This document shows, one piece after another, positions 24,573-32,216 of a DNA stretch of 45,762 nucleotides; within the stretch, counting starts at the first letter, position 1, and the number at the start of each line of letters is the position of its first letter. Below the pieces are notes generated by a model, which made no database searches, was not told the DNA's origin, and saw only the letters and a list, made by a program, of their open reading frames with translations. The stretch comes from Dolichospermum sp. UHCC 0259 (lineage in GTDB: Bacteria > Cyanobacteriota > Cyanobacteriia > Cyanobacteriales > Nostocaceae): the NCBI RefSeq assembly GCF_009711935.1, contig NZ_VIKX01000037.1, positions 1-45,762 of the forward strand, given 5' to 3'. A program made the position numbers and the translations under genes.

Positions 24573-24601
24573 CCCCATCTCCCCCGAAATTTTTCGCTCT
24601 C
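24573..24601 (-). repeat. Right terminal inverted repeat of the ISKra4-like element
   Basis: CCCCATCTCCCCCGAAAT then TTTTCGCTCTC; inverse match to 21609-21637. The 16 bp just inside (TTCAAAACTCTGTTAA, 24556-24571) also occurs outside the left end at 21321-21336, in the same orientation. Confidence 0.75.
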
Positions 24602-24610
24602 CTATCAGAA

Positions 24611-24922
24611 GTGTCAGTTCCTCAATTTTCTATTCATGAGCTTAACAGTTACGAAAAGATATACCTGCTGAATCAGTTGAGTCATCAATGGGCTGATTAC
24701 TTTGCTGATATCGTAATCGAGTATGAATCATTAATTCAAGACCCCGCGAGGGAATTATCTAGAATCGTGTCTGAGATTCCAAATTTTGAATTAAAATTTT
24801 CTAGTGAAATGCCAAAGCCAAGAAAAGATAGAATAAATGTTTGGCAAGAATATCATCCTGATATCTGGTTTCAAGAGTGTGAAGCCAAGTGTAATAGTCT
24901 TCTTAAAAAATGCTTTCACTAA
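24611..24922 (+). pseudogene. C-terminal stump of a sulfotransferase-type gene
   Basis: About 100 residues starting right beside the insertion element read LLNQLSHQWADYFADIVIEY, ESLIQDPARELSRIV and MPKPRKDRINVWQEYH. The 'WADYFAD-VIEYESL-QDP' stretch is the C-terminal pattern of P-loop sulfotransferases, where the protein re-contacts the cofactor. The N-terminal half, with the PAPS-binding loop, is missing. No counterpart lies to the left of the element, so the upstream part was deleted. A GTG at 24611 gives an apparent start, but this is unlikely to be a functional gene. Confidence 0.5.
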
Positions 24923-25212
24923 CTACGGGTTGCTTAAAAACTCCACAAAACGAAAATCGTAATCATCAGGATAATCAGGGTTTCGGCTCGTAAGAAATGG
25001 GACAGAATTAATTACACAACTGATTTTTCTGTTCCATGTTCCATGCGATGCACTGAGCTTGTCGATAGCATAGCGTGGCGTAAGCCATACTATTCCCTGT
25101 TCCCTCCCTCAACAAGCGAATTTAATTTTGTCCGACTGACTTGAAAATAGATTTTCATCCCTCCTGGTGTACGCAGTTCATGATGGCTACTTACTTATTT
25201 CTTGAAAGAGGC
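24923..25212. other. Intergenic region between the sulfotransferase stump and the flippase gene
   Basis: No gene seen. It includes a small repeat-like GTTCCATGTTCCATGCGATG near 25032-25051 and a TTCCCTGTTCCCTCCCT tract near 25092-25108, a type common in Nostocales intergenic DNA. Confidence 0.4.
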
Positions 25213-26577
25213 TTAAGATGCTGGTTTTTGTTGGTTCTCTTTTTCTCCTGAGTTAAACAAGCCATACAAAGCCCACGGATTAACTCCGACATACTTCATC
25301 GCCAGAATACTTAACCAGATTTTCCAGATTAGCATTGAAAGAACCGTTGTCATTGCAGACCCAAGTATTCCAAAGTGGATAATTGCAATTGGGTTCAGTA
25401 TCACGTTAATTAAAGCACTACACCCAAATACGATTGCTGACTTATTTTGATGTCCAGTCATCCCCAGTAAAAAGCTGACGGGACCGAATAGGACATTAAT
25501 CACTTCACCAATCACTAGAGTTTTTAGCACCCAGTCTGCTGTGACAAATTCTGACCCAAACATCGCCAGAATCGGCTCGGCAAAAACCATTAAGAGCAGT
25601 GCAATGAGCAAGGACGGCCAGAGAACCCACAAAGCTGTAGTCGATACGACAGCTTGTAGTCCCTGGTGATCACCGCGAGCGTGCAGAGTTGCAAATGCAG
25701 GTGCTGCCACAATATTGATAATTTGCAAAAAGAAGGCAACCCACACAGCAGTGTTGCTAGCTGCGGAGTAAACTCCTGCCGCTTCTGCACCTACTAATGA
25801 ACCAATCATCAAAATGTCAGTACGAAACAAAATCACAATGAAAGCAGATTGAAGCAATAAAGGGAGAGCAACCTTTAACCACTCACGATAAGCGTAGGTA
25901 GGCGTGGCAGCTTCAACAGTTTGGTTGAGTTTTCTTCTCAACAACCATAGCTGCAACAAAACAACTCCCAGTAAGATCAGTGTTGACAGCAAAATTACTG
26001 GCACACTGCTCAAAGAATGGTTTTTGGTGAAAAGAAGAAAACCTCCCAGCAGAATTAAGGCAGGCGATAAAATACGTGAGGGTGCAAAGGCTAGTGTAAT
26101 ATCTTCCAAGGCTCTGAAAGTTTCTAACTGTAGCTGAGTTAAAGCCTGCAATAGCACCATCCACAGACCAATGAGCAGAGGAGTCGTATAGTCCGATTCG
26201 TAATACCGATTAATGATTAACACAATCACACTTCCTAGAAGAGAAACCACGCAGCCTGATAGAAAAACCAGTAGCCAACTTCCCCGAATTATCCCCCGCA
26301 ACATCCCCCAATTTTGTTGAACCTTGTATTCTGAAACCAAGCGCAAAACCGCATGAGGCAAACCTAAACCTGCAAAAATTGCTAATAAGTAGGACCAAGA
26401 GAGTGCGTAATTATAAACACCATATTCGGTTGACCCCATCCACCAGATCAGTGCAAATTGAAGCATATAGGCAAGGGCATCACCAATCGCTTGTAAAATT
26501 AAGGCAATACCAGCATCACGAGCCAGTAAGCCAATATCGACACTATTCTCAGATTGAGAAATTGCTGTTTGAGTCAT
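25213..26577 (-). CDS. Oligosaccharide flippase / MATE-like (MOP superfamily) exporter, 454 aa
   Basis: A polytopic inner-membrane protein with about 12-14 hydrophobic helices, of the Wzx-like polysaccharide flippase group within the MOP superfamily. Typical parts are DAGIALILQAIGDALAYMLQ near the N-terminus, EYGVYNYALSWSYLLAIFAG, and a C-terminal polysaccharide-biosynthesis half (AAGVYSAASNTAVWVAFFLQ, VLSMLIWKIWLSILAMKYVG). I take the start at MTQTAISQ (26577) rather than the longer frame from 26625, whose first 16 residues are not membrane-protein-like. It would move a lipid-linked or amphipathic product across the membrane. It lies near the sulfotransferase, APS kinase and glycosyltransferase genes and may export the final compound. 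Confidence 0.85.
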   Translation of the reverse strand: MTQTAISQSENSVDIGLLARDAGIALILQAIGDALAYMLQFALIWWMGSTEYGVYNYALSWSYLLAIFAGLGLPHAVLRLVSEYKVQQNWGMLRGIIRGSWLLVFLSGCVVSLLGSVIVLIINRYYESDYTTPLLIGLWMVLLQALTQLQLETFRALEDITLAFAPSRILSPALILLGGFLLFTKNHSLSSVPVILLSTLILLGVVLLQLWLLRRKLNQTVEAATPTYAYREWLKVALPLLLQSAFIVILFRTDILMIGSLVGAEAAGVYSAASNTAVWVAFFLQIINIVAAPAFATLHARGDHQGLQAVVSTTALWVLWPSLLIALLLMVFAEPILAMFGSEFVTADWVLKTLVIGEVINVLFGPVSFLLGMTGHQNKSAIVFGCSALINVILNPIAIIHFGILGSAMTTVLSMLIWKIWLSILAMKYVGVNPWALYGLFNSGEKENQQKPAS

Positions 26578-27116
26578 GATCAACTTATGTTTAGGAAAAG
26601 TAATATATTGCAGCACTTCAAACAAATAAGGATTGAACAGGAACGGTATCGGGAAGTAGGTGGACGTAAAATAACTAAAATGTGTAATGATATGTAAATT
26701 TACCCTAATGCGTTATTGTGGTTGAGTTTCAGCCATTTTACAAAACGGAATATATTTTGATTTTCCTCCGCCCACCTACTTATCAACCCGAATCTTACAA
26801 GCTTTCCTTCGCGTAGAACGTTAACAGGATAATTATATTCTGACATATAACATTTTATTACAACATTCAACATTTGTGAAAACAATATGGGACTATGATC
26901 ATCGTATTGTTCTCTAGAGTTGCAGGCAATTAATCTAGTAGTCTGTCAAGCTTGAAATTGTGAGTTATTAAATTTTATAACCGTTTGTTAGCAATACTTT
27001 CAAACTTCGTTAACACACAAAATTAATATTGACAGACCACTAGTATCAAAATTCCGCAATCTAATAAGCTTCGTAAAATCTTAAATATTCACATTTTTTC
27101 AAATAACTGACTGCTT
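26578..27116. other. Divergent promoter region of flippase and sulfotransferase
   Basis: About 540 bp between divergently read genes. It contains a MITE-like element at 26935-27043. A 61-codon frame on the minus strand (26700-26885) has no ribosome binding site or recognisable features and is not called. Confidence 0.5.
26935..27043. mobile_element. 109-bp MITE-like element in the promoter region
   Basis: The ends CTAGTAGTCTGTCAA (26935-26949) and TTGACAGACCACTAG (27029-27043) are inverted copies with one mismatch. The interior is AT-rich and non-coding. It lies 73 bp before the sulfotransferase start and so may influence its promoter. Confidence 0.65.
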
Positions 27117-27854
27117 ATGAACTCGAATGATGACTTGTTAAAATTGGGACTTAATAAAGTATATAGCGACGATACTTTTTTGTGTTCATACCCCAAGAGT
27201 GGTAATACATGGGTTAGGTTTTTGGTAGCTAACTTATTAGAACAGAAATTAGAGATAACCTTTCGTAATATTGATGATTATGTTCCTGAAATTGAACTAC
27301 ATAAAGAGCGATTAAATCATCTTTCAAAACGCCCATTAATGAAAACCCATTGGCCTCTATTCTATCTATTCCCAAAAACTATTTATTTAGTTCGTGACCC
27401 CAGAGATGCTTATATATCTTTGTACCACTACGCGACCAAGAATGGATGGTTTGCAGGTTCTCTCCCTGATTTCTTGAGAACACCTAAATATTATGGGAGT
27501 TGGGAAACTCATGTTGGTATGGCTTTTAATCATCAAGAAGCTTACCCAGATAAAATCAAAATCTTTAGGTATGAAGACTTGGTTCACTTTCCCACAGAGA
27601 ATTTAACCCTTATTGCTGATTTCCTAGAAATAAAATATGAGAAGAATTATATAGATATTGCCATCGATAAATGCTCTTTGAACAATCTTAGAAAAGTGGA
27701 ATTTGAACACGGTCCCGAAGCAAACAGAAGCAGTGGTTTTTTCCGAAAAGGCCAGATTGGGGAATGGAGACAAGTCTTATCAAAGGAAGATAGTTCATTT
27801 CTGACAGATAAATTTTACCCTTACTTATTAAAGTTTGATTATGCTATCGAATAA
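27117..27854 (+). CDS. PAPS-dependent sulfotransferase, 245 aa
   Basis: Transfers a sulfuryl group from PAPS to a hydroxyl or amine of a small molecule. The 5'-phosphosulfate loop YPKSGNTWVR (residues 25-34), the likely catalytic histidine in MKTHWP (H78), the 3'-phosphate motif YLVRDPRDAYISLYHY (90-105; R93, S101) and the C-terminal FFRKGQIGEWRQ (about 218-229) are all present. The length fits soluble cytosolic enzymes. It is the only cluster gene on the plus strand and converges on the APS kinase gene, which can supply its cofactor. The acceptor is unknown; the PKS/NRPS-derived product is the natural candidate. Confidence 0.93.
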   Translation: MNSNDDLLKLGLNKVYSDDTFLCSYPKSGNTWVRFLVANLLEQKLEITFRNIDDYVPEIELHKERLNHLSKRPLMKTHWPLFYLFPKTIYLVRDPRDAYISLYHYATKNGWFAGSLPDFLRTPKYYGSWETHVGMAFNHQEAYPDKIKIFRYEDLVHFPTENLTLIADFLEIKYEKNYIDIAIDKCSLNNLRKVEFEHGPEANRSSGFFRKGQIGEWRQVLSKEDSSFLTDKFYPYLLKFDYAIE

Positions 27855-28011
27855 GTATGAGAAGAATAAAATGAGTAACTAAAAACAATAAGCAAGGGTA
27901 AAAACCGACAAAGAAATTACTGTGACTACTTAACACAAATGCGGTAAATTCTTTATCCTTCTATAGGACGGGTATGGATAGGGGAATAAAAACGAAAGGT
28001 GAGGCAACGAG

Positions 28012-28542
28012 TTACACATGGGTTTGTCTAGCAAAGATCGCCTCTAGAACCTTGGTTACACTCTCATTTAAGTGTTCTTGACCTGTTCTGCATTCAACTT
28101 CTGCGTGAGTTGGTGGTTGGTAGGGATCATCAATTCCAGTAAAGTTTTTGATTTGTCCTGATCTAGCTTTCTGATATAAGCCCTTAACATCTCGTTCCTC
28201 ACAAACATCTAACGGAGCATTGACATAGACTTCAATGAAATTACCAATTTTCTGCCGCACTTCATTACGAACATCTCTATAAGGAGAAATGGCTGCAACC
28301 AAAACAATCACATCATTGCGAGTTAATAATTGGGCAACAAAGCCTATACGACGGATATTTTCGTCTCTATCTTCTTTACTGAAACCTAAACCCTTAGTTA
28401 AGTTCTGGCGGACAATATCGCCATCAAGAACTTCAACTTTATAACCTTGTTTGAGAAGACTTTGCTCCACAAATTTACAAATAGTAGTTTTACCAGCACC
28501 ACTTAAACCAGTAAACCAAACAGTCACACCAGATTGTTGCAT
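28012..28542 (-). CDS. cysC: Adenylylsulfate (APS) kinase
   Basis: Phosphorylates APS at the 3' position to give PAPS. With the start at MQQSGVTVW (28542) the protein has 176 residues, the usual size for CysC. The longer frame adds 20 residues with no match. The P-loop GLSGAGKTT (12-20), VLDGDIVRQNLTKGLGFSKEDRDENIRR, ISPYRDVRNEVR with the conserved serine, and the lid-region motif FTGIDDPYQPP are all intact. A dedicated APS kinase next to a sulfotransferase is a known feature of sulfated cyanobacterial metabolites such as cylindrospermopsin and saxitoxin, and suggests a sulfated product here too. Confidence 0.95.
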   Translation of the reverse strand: MQQSGVTVWFTGLSGAGKTTICKFVEQSLLKQGYKVEVLDGDIVRQNLTKGLGFSKEDRDENIRRIGFVAQLLTRNDVIVLVAAISPYRDVRNEVRQKIGNFIEVYVNAPLDVCEERDVKGLYQKARSGQIKNFTGIDDPYQPPTHAEVECRTGQEHLNESVTKVLEAIFARQTHV

Positions 28543-28733
28543 TTTTATGAATTGAAATTCTGATTTAATTTTAATTAGACCAATATTGATGTTAATCGTC
28601 AATATTGATAGTTTATGTGTAATACAAATTATTTGTGAGGGTGCATATTATTTCTACCCCACCCCTAGCCCCTCCCCGCAAGCGAGGAGGGGAAATGGAT
28701 TTCTAGTTAAATTGTATTTATGTATCTTTATCT

Positions 28734-30242
28734 TCAATTGGTCTGAGGTTGATACAAAGCTAAACGCATGACATCAACTAATCTAATTGACCAGTAAATA
28801 GCCGCCACCAAGAATATGCTATGTTCTAGAGCTATTCCTGTGGATACAACTCGCACAATTCCCATGATTAATAGAATTAAGAGAGCAATATGTAATCGAC
28901 AATAGTGAAGATAGGATTGATGTTTAGCCGTCTTTCTTGTCACAACGTACTTGGGTTTTTTGTTTCTGCCATTGACAATAGCAACCCAAACCATTTTGAG
29001 ATTAGCAAATAAAAGGGCTAATTCTAGGGTTTTGTGTTTCCAACCAAAAAGAATGTTACCTTTAAAGACCAATAACTCGAAAAGAGTCATAAATGCGATC
29101 GCCACAAAGACAATTGGCGGTACACTCAGAAACATTGGGTTACCAATTATTAAAGAAATAGCGATTGTCACATTCGAGAGAAATACTGATGTGGGATAGA
29201 GTAGTTCACTTATTGCTTTTGTACAAAAAGCTAACCGTTGCTTGAGACTTAGCCCTGACAAATCGACAAAAAACACTAATCGAAAGGCATCTAGAGACCA
29301 AACAGAACGTTGCTTCAAGAAGTTTTCCAAATCAGTTACAGGTGCTTGAGTCGAGACACCCACCACATCAAGTGCTTGAGAAGCCCAACCTTTTTGGAGA
29401 ATACGGACTGTAGTGGTTACATCTTCGACCATATTCCAAGCATCAAAACCGCCTACATCCACAAGTGCTTGCTGACGATAGACAGTCCCTGAGCCTAGTG
29501 AAAACACGCCTCCTAACCATATTTTCCCCGGTAGAACATAGGATTGTAAAAATACCTCTCGCGTATCAAAGGGATCTGACTCATCTAGAAGCTGCGTTTC
29601 TTTATAAGTTTGCACTAAACCTACAGTGGGGTGATTAATCAGATAGGTTGTACATTTTCTCAGAAACTGTGGATCACCTACACAATCATCACAGTCTCGT
29701 GTTTCTATGTAATTTATACCGGGAAAAAGATTACGAAGTTCCTTCCAAGCTGCATTGAGTGCGCCAGCTTTTGCCTCACCTTCCCGATCTGAAGAATCTT
29801 TAGAAGGTGGTAGAACATGATAGCAGGAGAGTTTTGGGTAAGCAGACTGCAAAATGGTTGTAAACGTTGCAATCTCATCTCTGCGAGCATCATTAGCAAT
29901 GAACAGCTTAATTTTATCTATGGGATAATCCTGCTTAACAATGCTGTCAACTGTTGCCTTTAAAAAATGAATATCTTCGTTATAAATAGGAACGATAACG
30001 GCAACTTCTGGCGTTTCTGAACTTAATTGCTCTACCTTAACCGGACTGACAGTATGAATATTTACAATGATGAAGTAAATAAAAAACACTGCACTCATTA
30101 CCACACCTAATCCGCACAGGTAGGCTAATACGAAATAGTCGAGATTGAGATGGGAAAGGAGGGATAGGGTAGCTGTAAAGATGGACGCGATCGCCACAAT
30201 GCCAGTAATTTTGAGTAGAACATTATAAGCTATCTGCTGCAT
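28734..30242 (-). CDS. Membrane glycosyltransferase, family 2 (cellulose-synthase-like)
   Basis: A 502-aa processive-type GT2. Two N-terminal membrane helices (about 10-60) are followed by a cytosolic GT-A domain: VAVIVPIYNEDIHFLKATVD (about 78-97), ETRDCDDC (about 172-179, metal-binding DxD), NMVEDVTTTVR (ED base) and QRSVW near 312 (QRxxW). The C-terminal half has four or five further helices. It would transfer a sugar from a nucleotide donor to a lipid-like or polymeric acceptor at the membrane. Nine bases separate it from the upstream arylsulfatase remnant, so it belonged to the same operon. The sugar and acceptor cannot be read from the sequence. Confidence 0.87.
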   Translation of the reverse strand: MQQIAYNVLLKITGIVAIASIFTATLSLLSHLNLDYFVLAYLCGLGVVMSAVFFIYFIIVNIHTVSPVKVEQLSSETPEVAVIVPIYNEDIHFLKATVDSIVKQDYPIDKIKLFIANDARRDEIATFTTILQSAYPKLSCYHVLPPSKDSSDREGEAKAGALNAAWKELRNLFPGINYIETRDCDDCVGDPQFLRKCTTYLINHPTVGLVQTYKETQLLDESDPFDTREVFLQSYVLPGKIWLGGVFSLGSGTVYRQQALVDVGGFDAWNMVEDVTTTVRILQKGWASQALDVVGVSTQAPVTDLENFLKQRSVWSLDAFRLVFFVDLSGLSLKQRLAFCTKAISELLYPTSVFLSNVTIAISLIIGNPMFLSVPPIVFVAIAFMTLFELLVFKGNILFGWKHKTLELALLFANLKMVWVAIVNGRNKKPKYVVTRKTAKHQSYLHYCRLHIALLILLIMGIVRVVSTGIALEHSIFLVAAIYWSIRLVDVMRLALYQPQTN

Positions 30243-30251
30243 TAAATCTCC

Positions 30252-30519
30252 CTATTCTCTAAAATAAACGTAAATTAGCTTGCCATTTTCCATAAACAGC
30301 CCATAGCCACCAAATCGTCCACCATGAGTCATGAGACTTCCCTCAGCCCCATCAGGGGGGATCTTGATCTGTTCGACTGATTTTGCCGCCAAAAGGACGG
30401 TCTGGTTGAGGCAGAATCGTCAGTGGTGAAGCTAAGGTAGGAAACCCTAAAGAACTCAACCCTAGCCACAAAAGGACGATCAGCACAACTAATATCAGAG
30501 ATGACTTTAGTCCTTGCAT
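30252..30519 (-). pseudogene. Arylsulfatase remnant: signal peptide and C-terminus joined by a large deletion, plus frameshift
   Basis: From ATG 30519 the frame reads MQGLKSSLILVVLIVLLWLG with a signal-peptide or membrane-anchor appearance, then LPQPDRPFGGKISRTDQDP, the N-terminal pattern of bacterial arylsulfatases. In the next frame it continues DGAEGSLMTHGGRFGGYGLF and MENGKLIYVYF, the conserved C-terminal end of the same family. The switch occurs at a run of six C. The roughly 400-residue catalytic part, with the formylglycine site, is missing. Spacing to both neighbours (11 and 9 bases) shows an intact sulfatase once sat in this operon. It cannot be functional now. Confidence 0.7.
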
Positions 30520-30530
30520 ATGGAATAATC

Positions 30531-30935
30531 CTACCGAGTTGCCGGCAACTCCTGAATCTGATAACTGGAACTGTTTTTATTTCCTAACTTATGGGACTCA
30601 TGACCTTGAAGTGGAGGATTAAAGACGCAAATCAGCCGCATCCGAGTCTTTGCCCGCAGATAATGCTTTTCCCGTTGGTTGAGCGCATACATAGTACCCG
30701 GCTCCATCGAGTAGACAATCCCATCAACTTCGACTTCCCCTTCCCCTTCAATGCAGTAGCAAGCTTCTAGATGATTTGTGTATTCCAAAAGAGATTCTGT
30801 ACCTGCATCTATGATCGTATCTGTGAGAGAATAACCCATACCATCTCTAGCAAGCAGAAACCTGCGACTTTGCCCATTGCCCCAAGCAACATCGCGTTCA
30901 GAGTTGATAATTTCGCTTAATTTTCTGATAATCAT
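30531..30935 (-). CDS. Ectoine-synthase-like cupin (EctC homologue), 134 aa
   Basis: A small metal-dependent cupin clearly in the EctC family: MIIRKLSEIINSERDVAWGN, DGMGYSLTDT, NHLEACYCIEGEGEVEV, MEPGTMYALNQREKHYLRA and CVFNPPLQG. The residues corresponding to the iron ligands of EctC are kept (E57, Y83, H91). Ectoine synthase closes a tetrahydropyrimidine ring by dehydrating N-gamma-acetyl-diaminobutyrate. No ectA, ectB or ectD-type partner gene is present, and the PhyH protein upstream lacks the look of an EctD. The enzyme probably does an ectoine-like cyclisation, or a related reaction, on an intermediate of this cluster. It lies 11 bases upstream of the sulfatase remnant. Confidence 0.85.
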   Translation of the reverse strand: MIIRKLSEIINSERDVAWGNGQSRRFLLARDGMGYSLTDTIIDAGTESLLEYTNHLEACYCIEGEGEVEVDGIVYSMEPGTMYALNQREKHYLRAKTRMRLICVFNPPLQGHESHKLGNKNSSSYQIQELPATR

Positions 30936-31100
30936 GGCACTTGATTTCTTGAAAAATGGGATTTTAGTTGAAGGAGGCAGGAAACAGAGCGCAGTTTTCT
31001 TCCTGCTTCCTGCCTTCCTGGATAAACTTCTAGCTTGTGCTTTGTAGTTTGTTATCTTTGAATATTTGCTGACAAATAACTAGTTTCAAGACCGAATTAG

Positions 31101-32168
31101 TCAGATATATTCCGAGAGAACGTTGTGAAAATGATCAACTCCCAGTTCATGCTCCTCGGCAAGTTGTGTTACCTGATAGGCGCGTGAATGGAGTCCGGCT
31201 TGAATTTGCCGACAAATGGAAAAATCCTCTTCCATGAGGACATCAAATCCCTGACGAAACTCTTGGGAGCGATAGGGAATACCTGCAAATTGAGAAGGAG
31301 CTTGGTAAATAATGATCTCCACCCTAGTGTTACCCGCATCCAAGGGAATCAGATGAAAGACAGAGAGAAATTTTTTGTGTGGGTTCAGCATCATATTTGG
31401 GAAAATATAGCCCTGATGTGAAACCTTCCCTGCTTCTGAAAAACTGGTAAAGAATTCTCCTCCCTGATTATTCGTATAGGGAACCTCAATTCGGAGGTGG
31501 CGACCTGTGGGGAGGCTGCGGATGTTATCACTATCGTAAACTGTCCCAAACCCCTGATTGTGGACTACTTCAAAATGGTAATCCTCAACGTAATTTTCCA
31601 CGATCAATTTCCAGTTAATCGGTTGATCATAGAACCAACGGTCAACTTCTCGGAGGGAATTCCAATCCTGATCATAATGTTCCAAGAAAGCAGGCATACC
31701 CGCCAAGTAATCATCGAGGGATTCTCCGTTGGCATCGGGATTGACAAAAATAAACCCACCCCAGGTTTCTACTCTTGCTCGAACTAGGTGAATTTGGGAT
31801 TTGTCTAGGTTCGGAAAAAGCTTAGGCTTGGTAATGCCTATAAGCTGACCGTCTAAGCTGTATGTCCAGGCGTGATAAGGACAGGTAATTTTGTGATGAG
31901 CACAGTTACCTTCTCCCTCTAATAACTTTGCTCCACGATGGGGACAGACATTGTGCATGGCTTGAAGAGACCCATCAGTTGCCCGGATCACAAAAATTGG
32001 CTCTTCTCCCAAGGTATAAGTCAGGTAATCACCTGGTTCGGGAATAGTTTCTTGCCGACCAATCAATTGCCAGGTACTACGCCAAACGGTTTTTAGCTCA
32101 TGAGCAAAGATTTCTGAATCTGTATAATATTTTGCCGGAAGTCCCAATTGCTTGGTTTGTAGCAGCAT
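31101..32168 (-). CDS. Rieske non-heme iron oxygenase, alpha subunit, 355 aa
   Basis: Hydroxylates, demethylates or desaturates an organic substrate using O2 and electrons passed through a [2Fe-2S] cluster. The Rieske motif is C75-P-H77-RG ... C96-PY-H99. The mononuclear iron ligands are H198 and H203 in ENYVEDYHFEVVHN, with D315 in LMEEDFSICR. The layout resembles the single-component SxtT/SxtH, carnitine and betaine oxygenase group. No reductase gene is nearby, so a general cellular reductase must serve. It lies 48 bp downstream of the exporter gene in what looks like one operon, and may tailor the PKS product. Confidence 0.92.
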   Translation of the reverse strand: MLLQTKQLGLPAKYYTDSEIFAHELKTVWRSTWQLIGRQETIPEPGDYLTYTLGEEPIFVIRATDGSLQAMHNVCPHRGAKLLEGEGNCAHHKITCPYHAWTYSLDGQLIGITKPKLFPNLDKSQIHLVRARVETWGGFIFVNPDANGESLDDYLAGMPAFLEHYDQDWNSLREVDRWFYDQPINWKLIVENYVEDYHFEVVHNQGFGTVYDSDNIRSLPTGRHLRIEVPYTNNQGGEFFTSFSEAGKVSHQGYIFPNMMLNPHKKFLSVFHLIPLDAGNTRVEIIIYQAPSQFAGIPYRSQEFRQGFDVLMEEDFSICRQIQAGLHSRAYQVTQLAEEHELGVDHFHNVLSEYI

Positions 32169-32216
32169 CTTTTGTCCCTTTATAAATATCTTTCTCAGAA
32201 AGAGAGCGAACTAAAA

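Larger units (their letters stand above)
21609..24601 (+). mobile_element. ISKra4-family-like insertion element (about 3.0 kb) with three genes
   Basis: Inverted ends lie at 21609-21637 and 24573-24601 (28 of 29 bases match; GAGAGCGAAAAATTT at the outer side, GGGGGAGATGGGG inward). Between them are a pRiA4b-ORF3-like protein, an ISKra4-type transposase and a tyrosine recombinase, all on the plus strand. No clear target duplication is visible. The left outer flank is a MITE-like element and the right outer flank is a sulfotransferase stump, so insertion was followed by rearrangement, or one end was used with a deletion. Confidence 0.75.

Noticed and set aside
26700-26885. 61-codon minus-strand frame upstream of the flippase
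   Set aside because: No ribosome binding site, no similarity and isolated position in AT-rich DNA.
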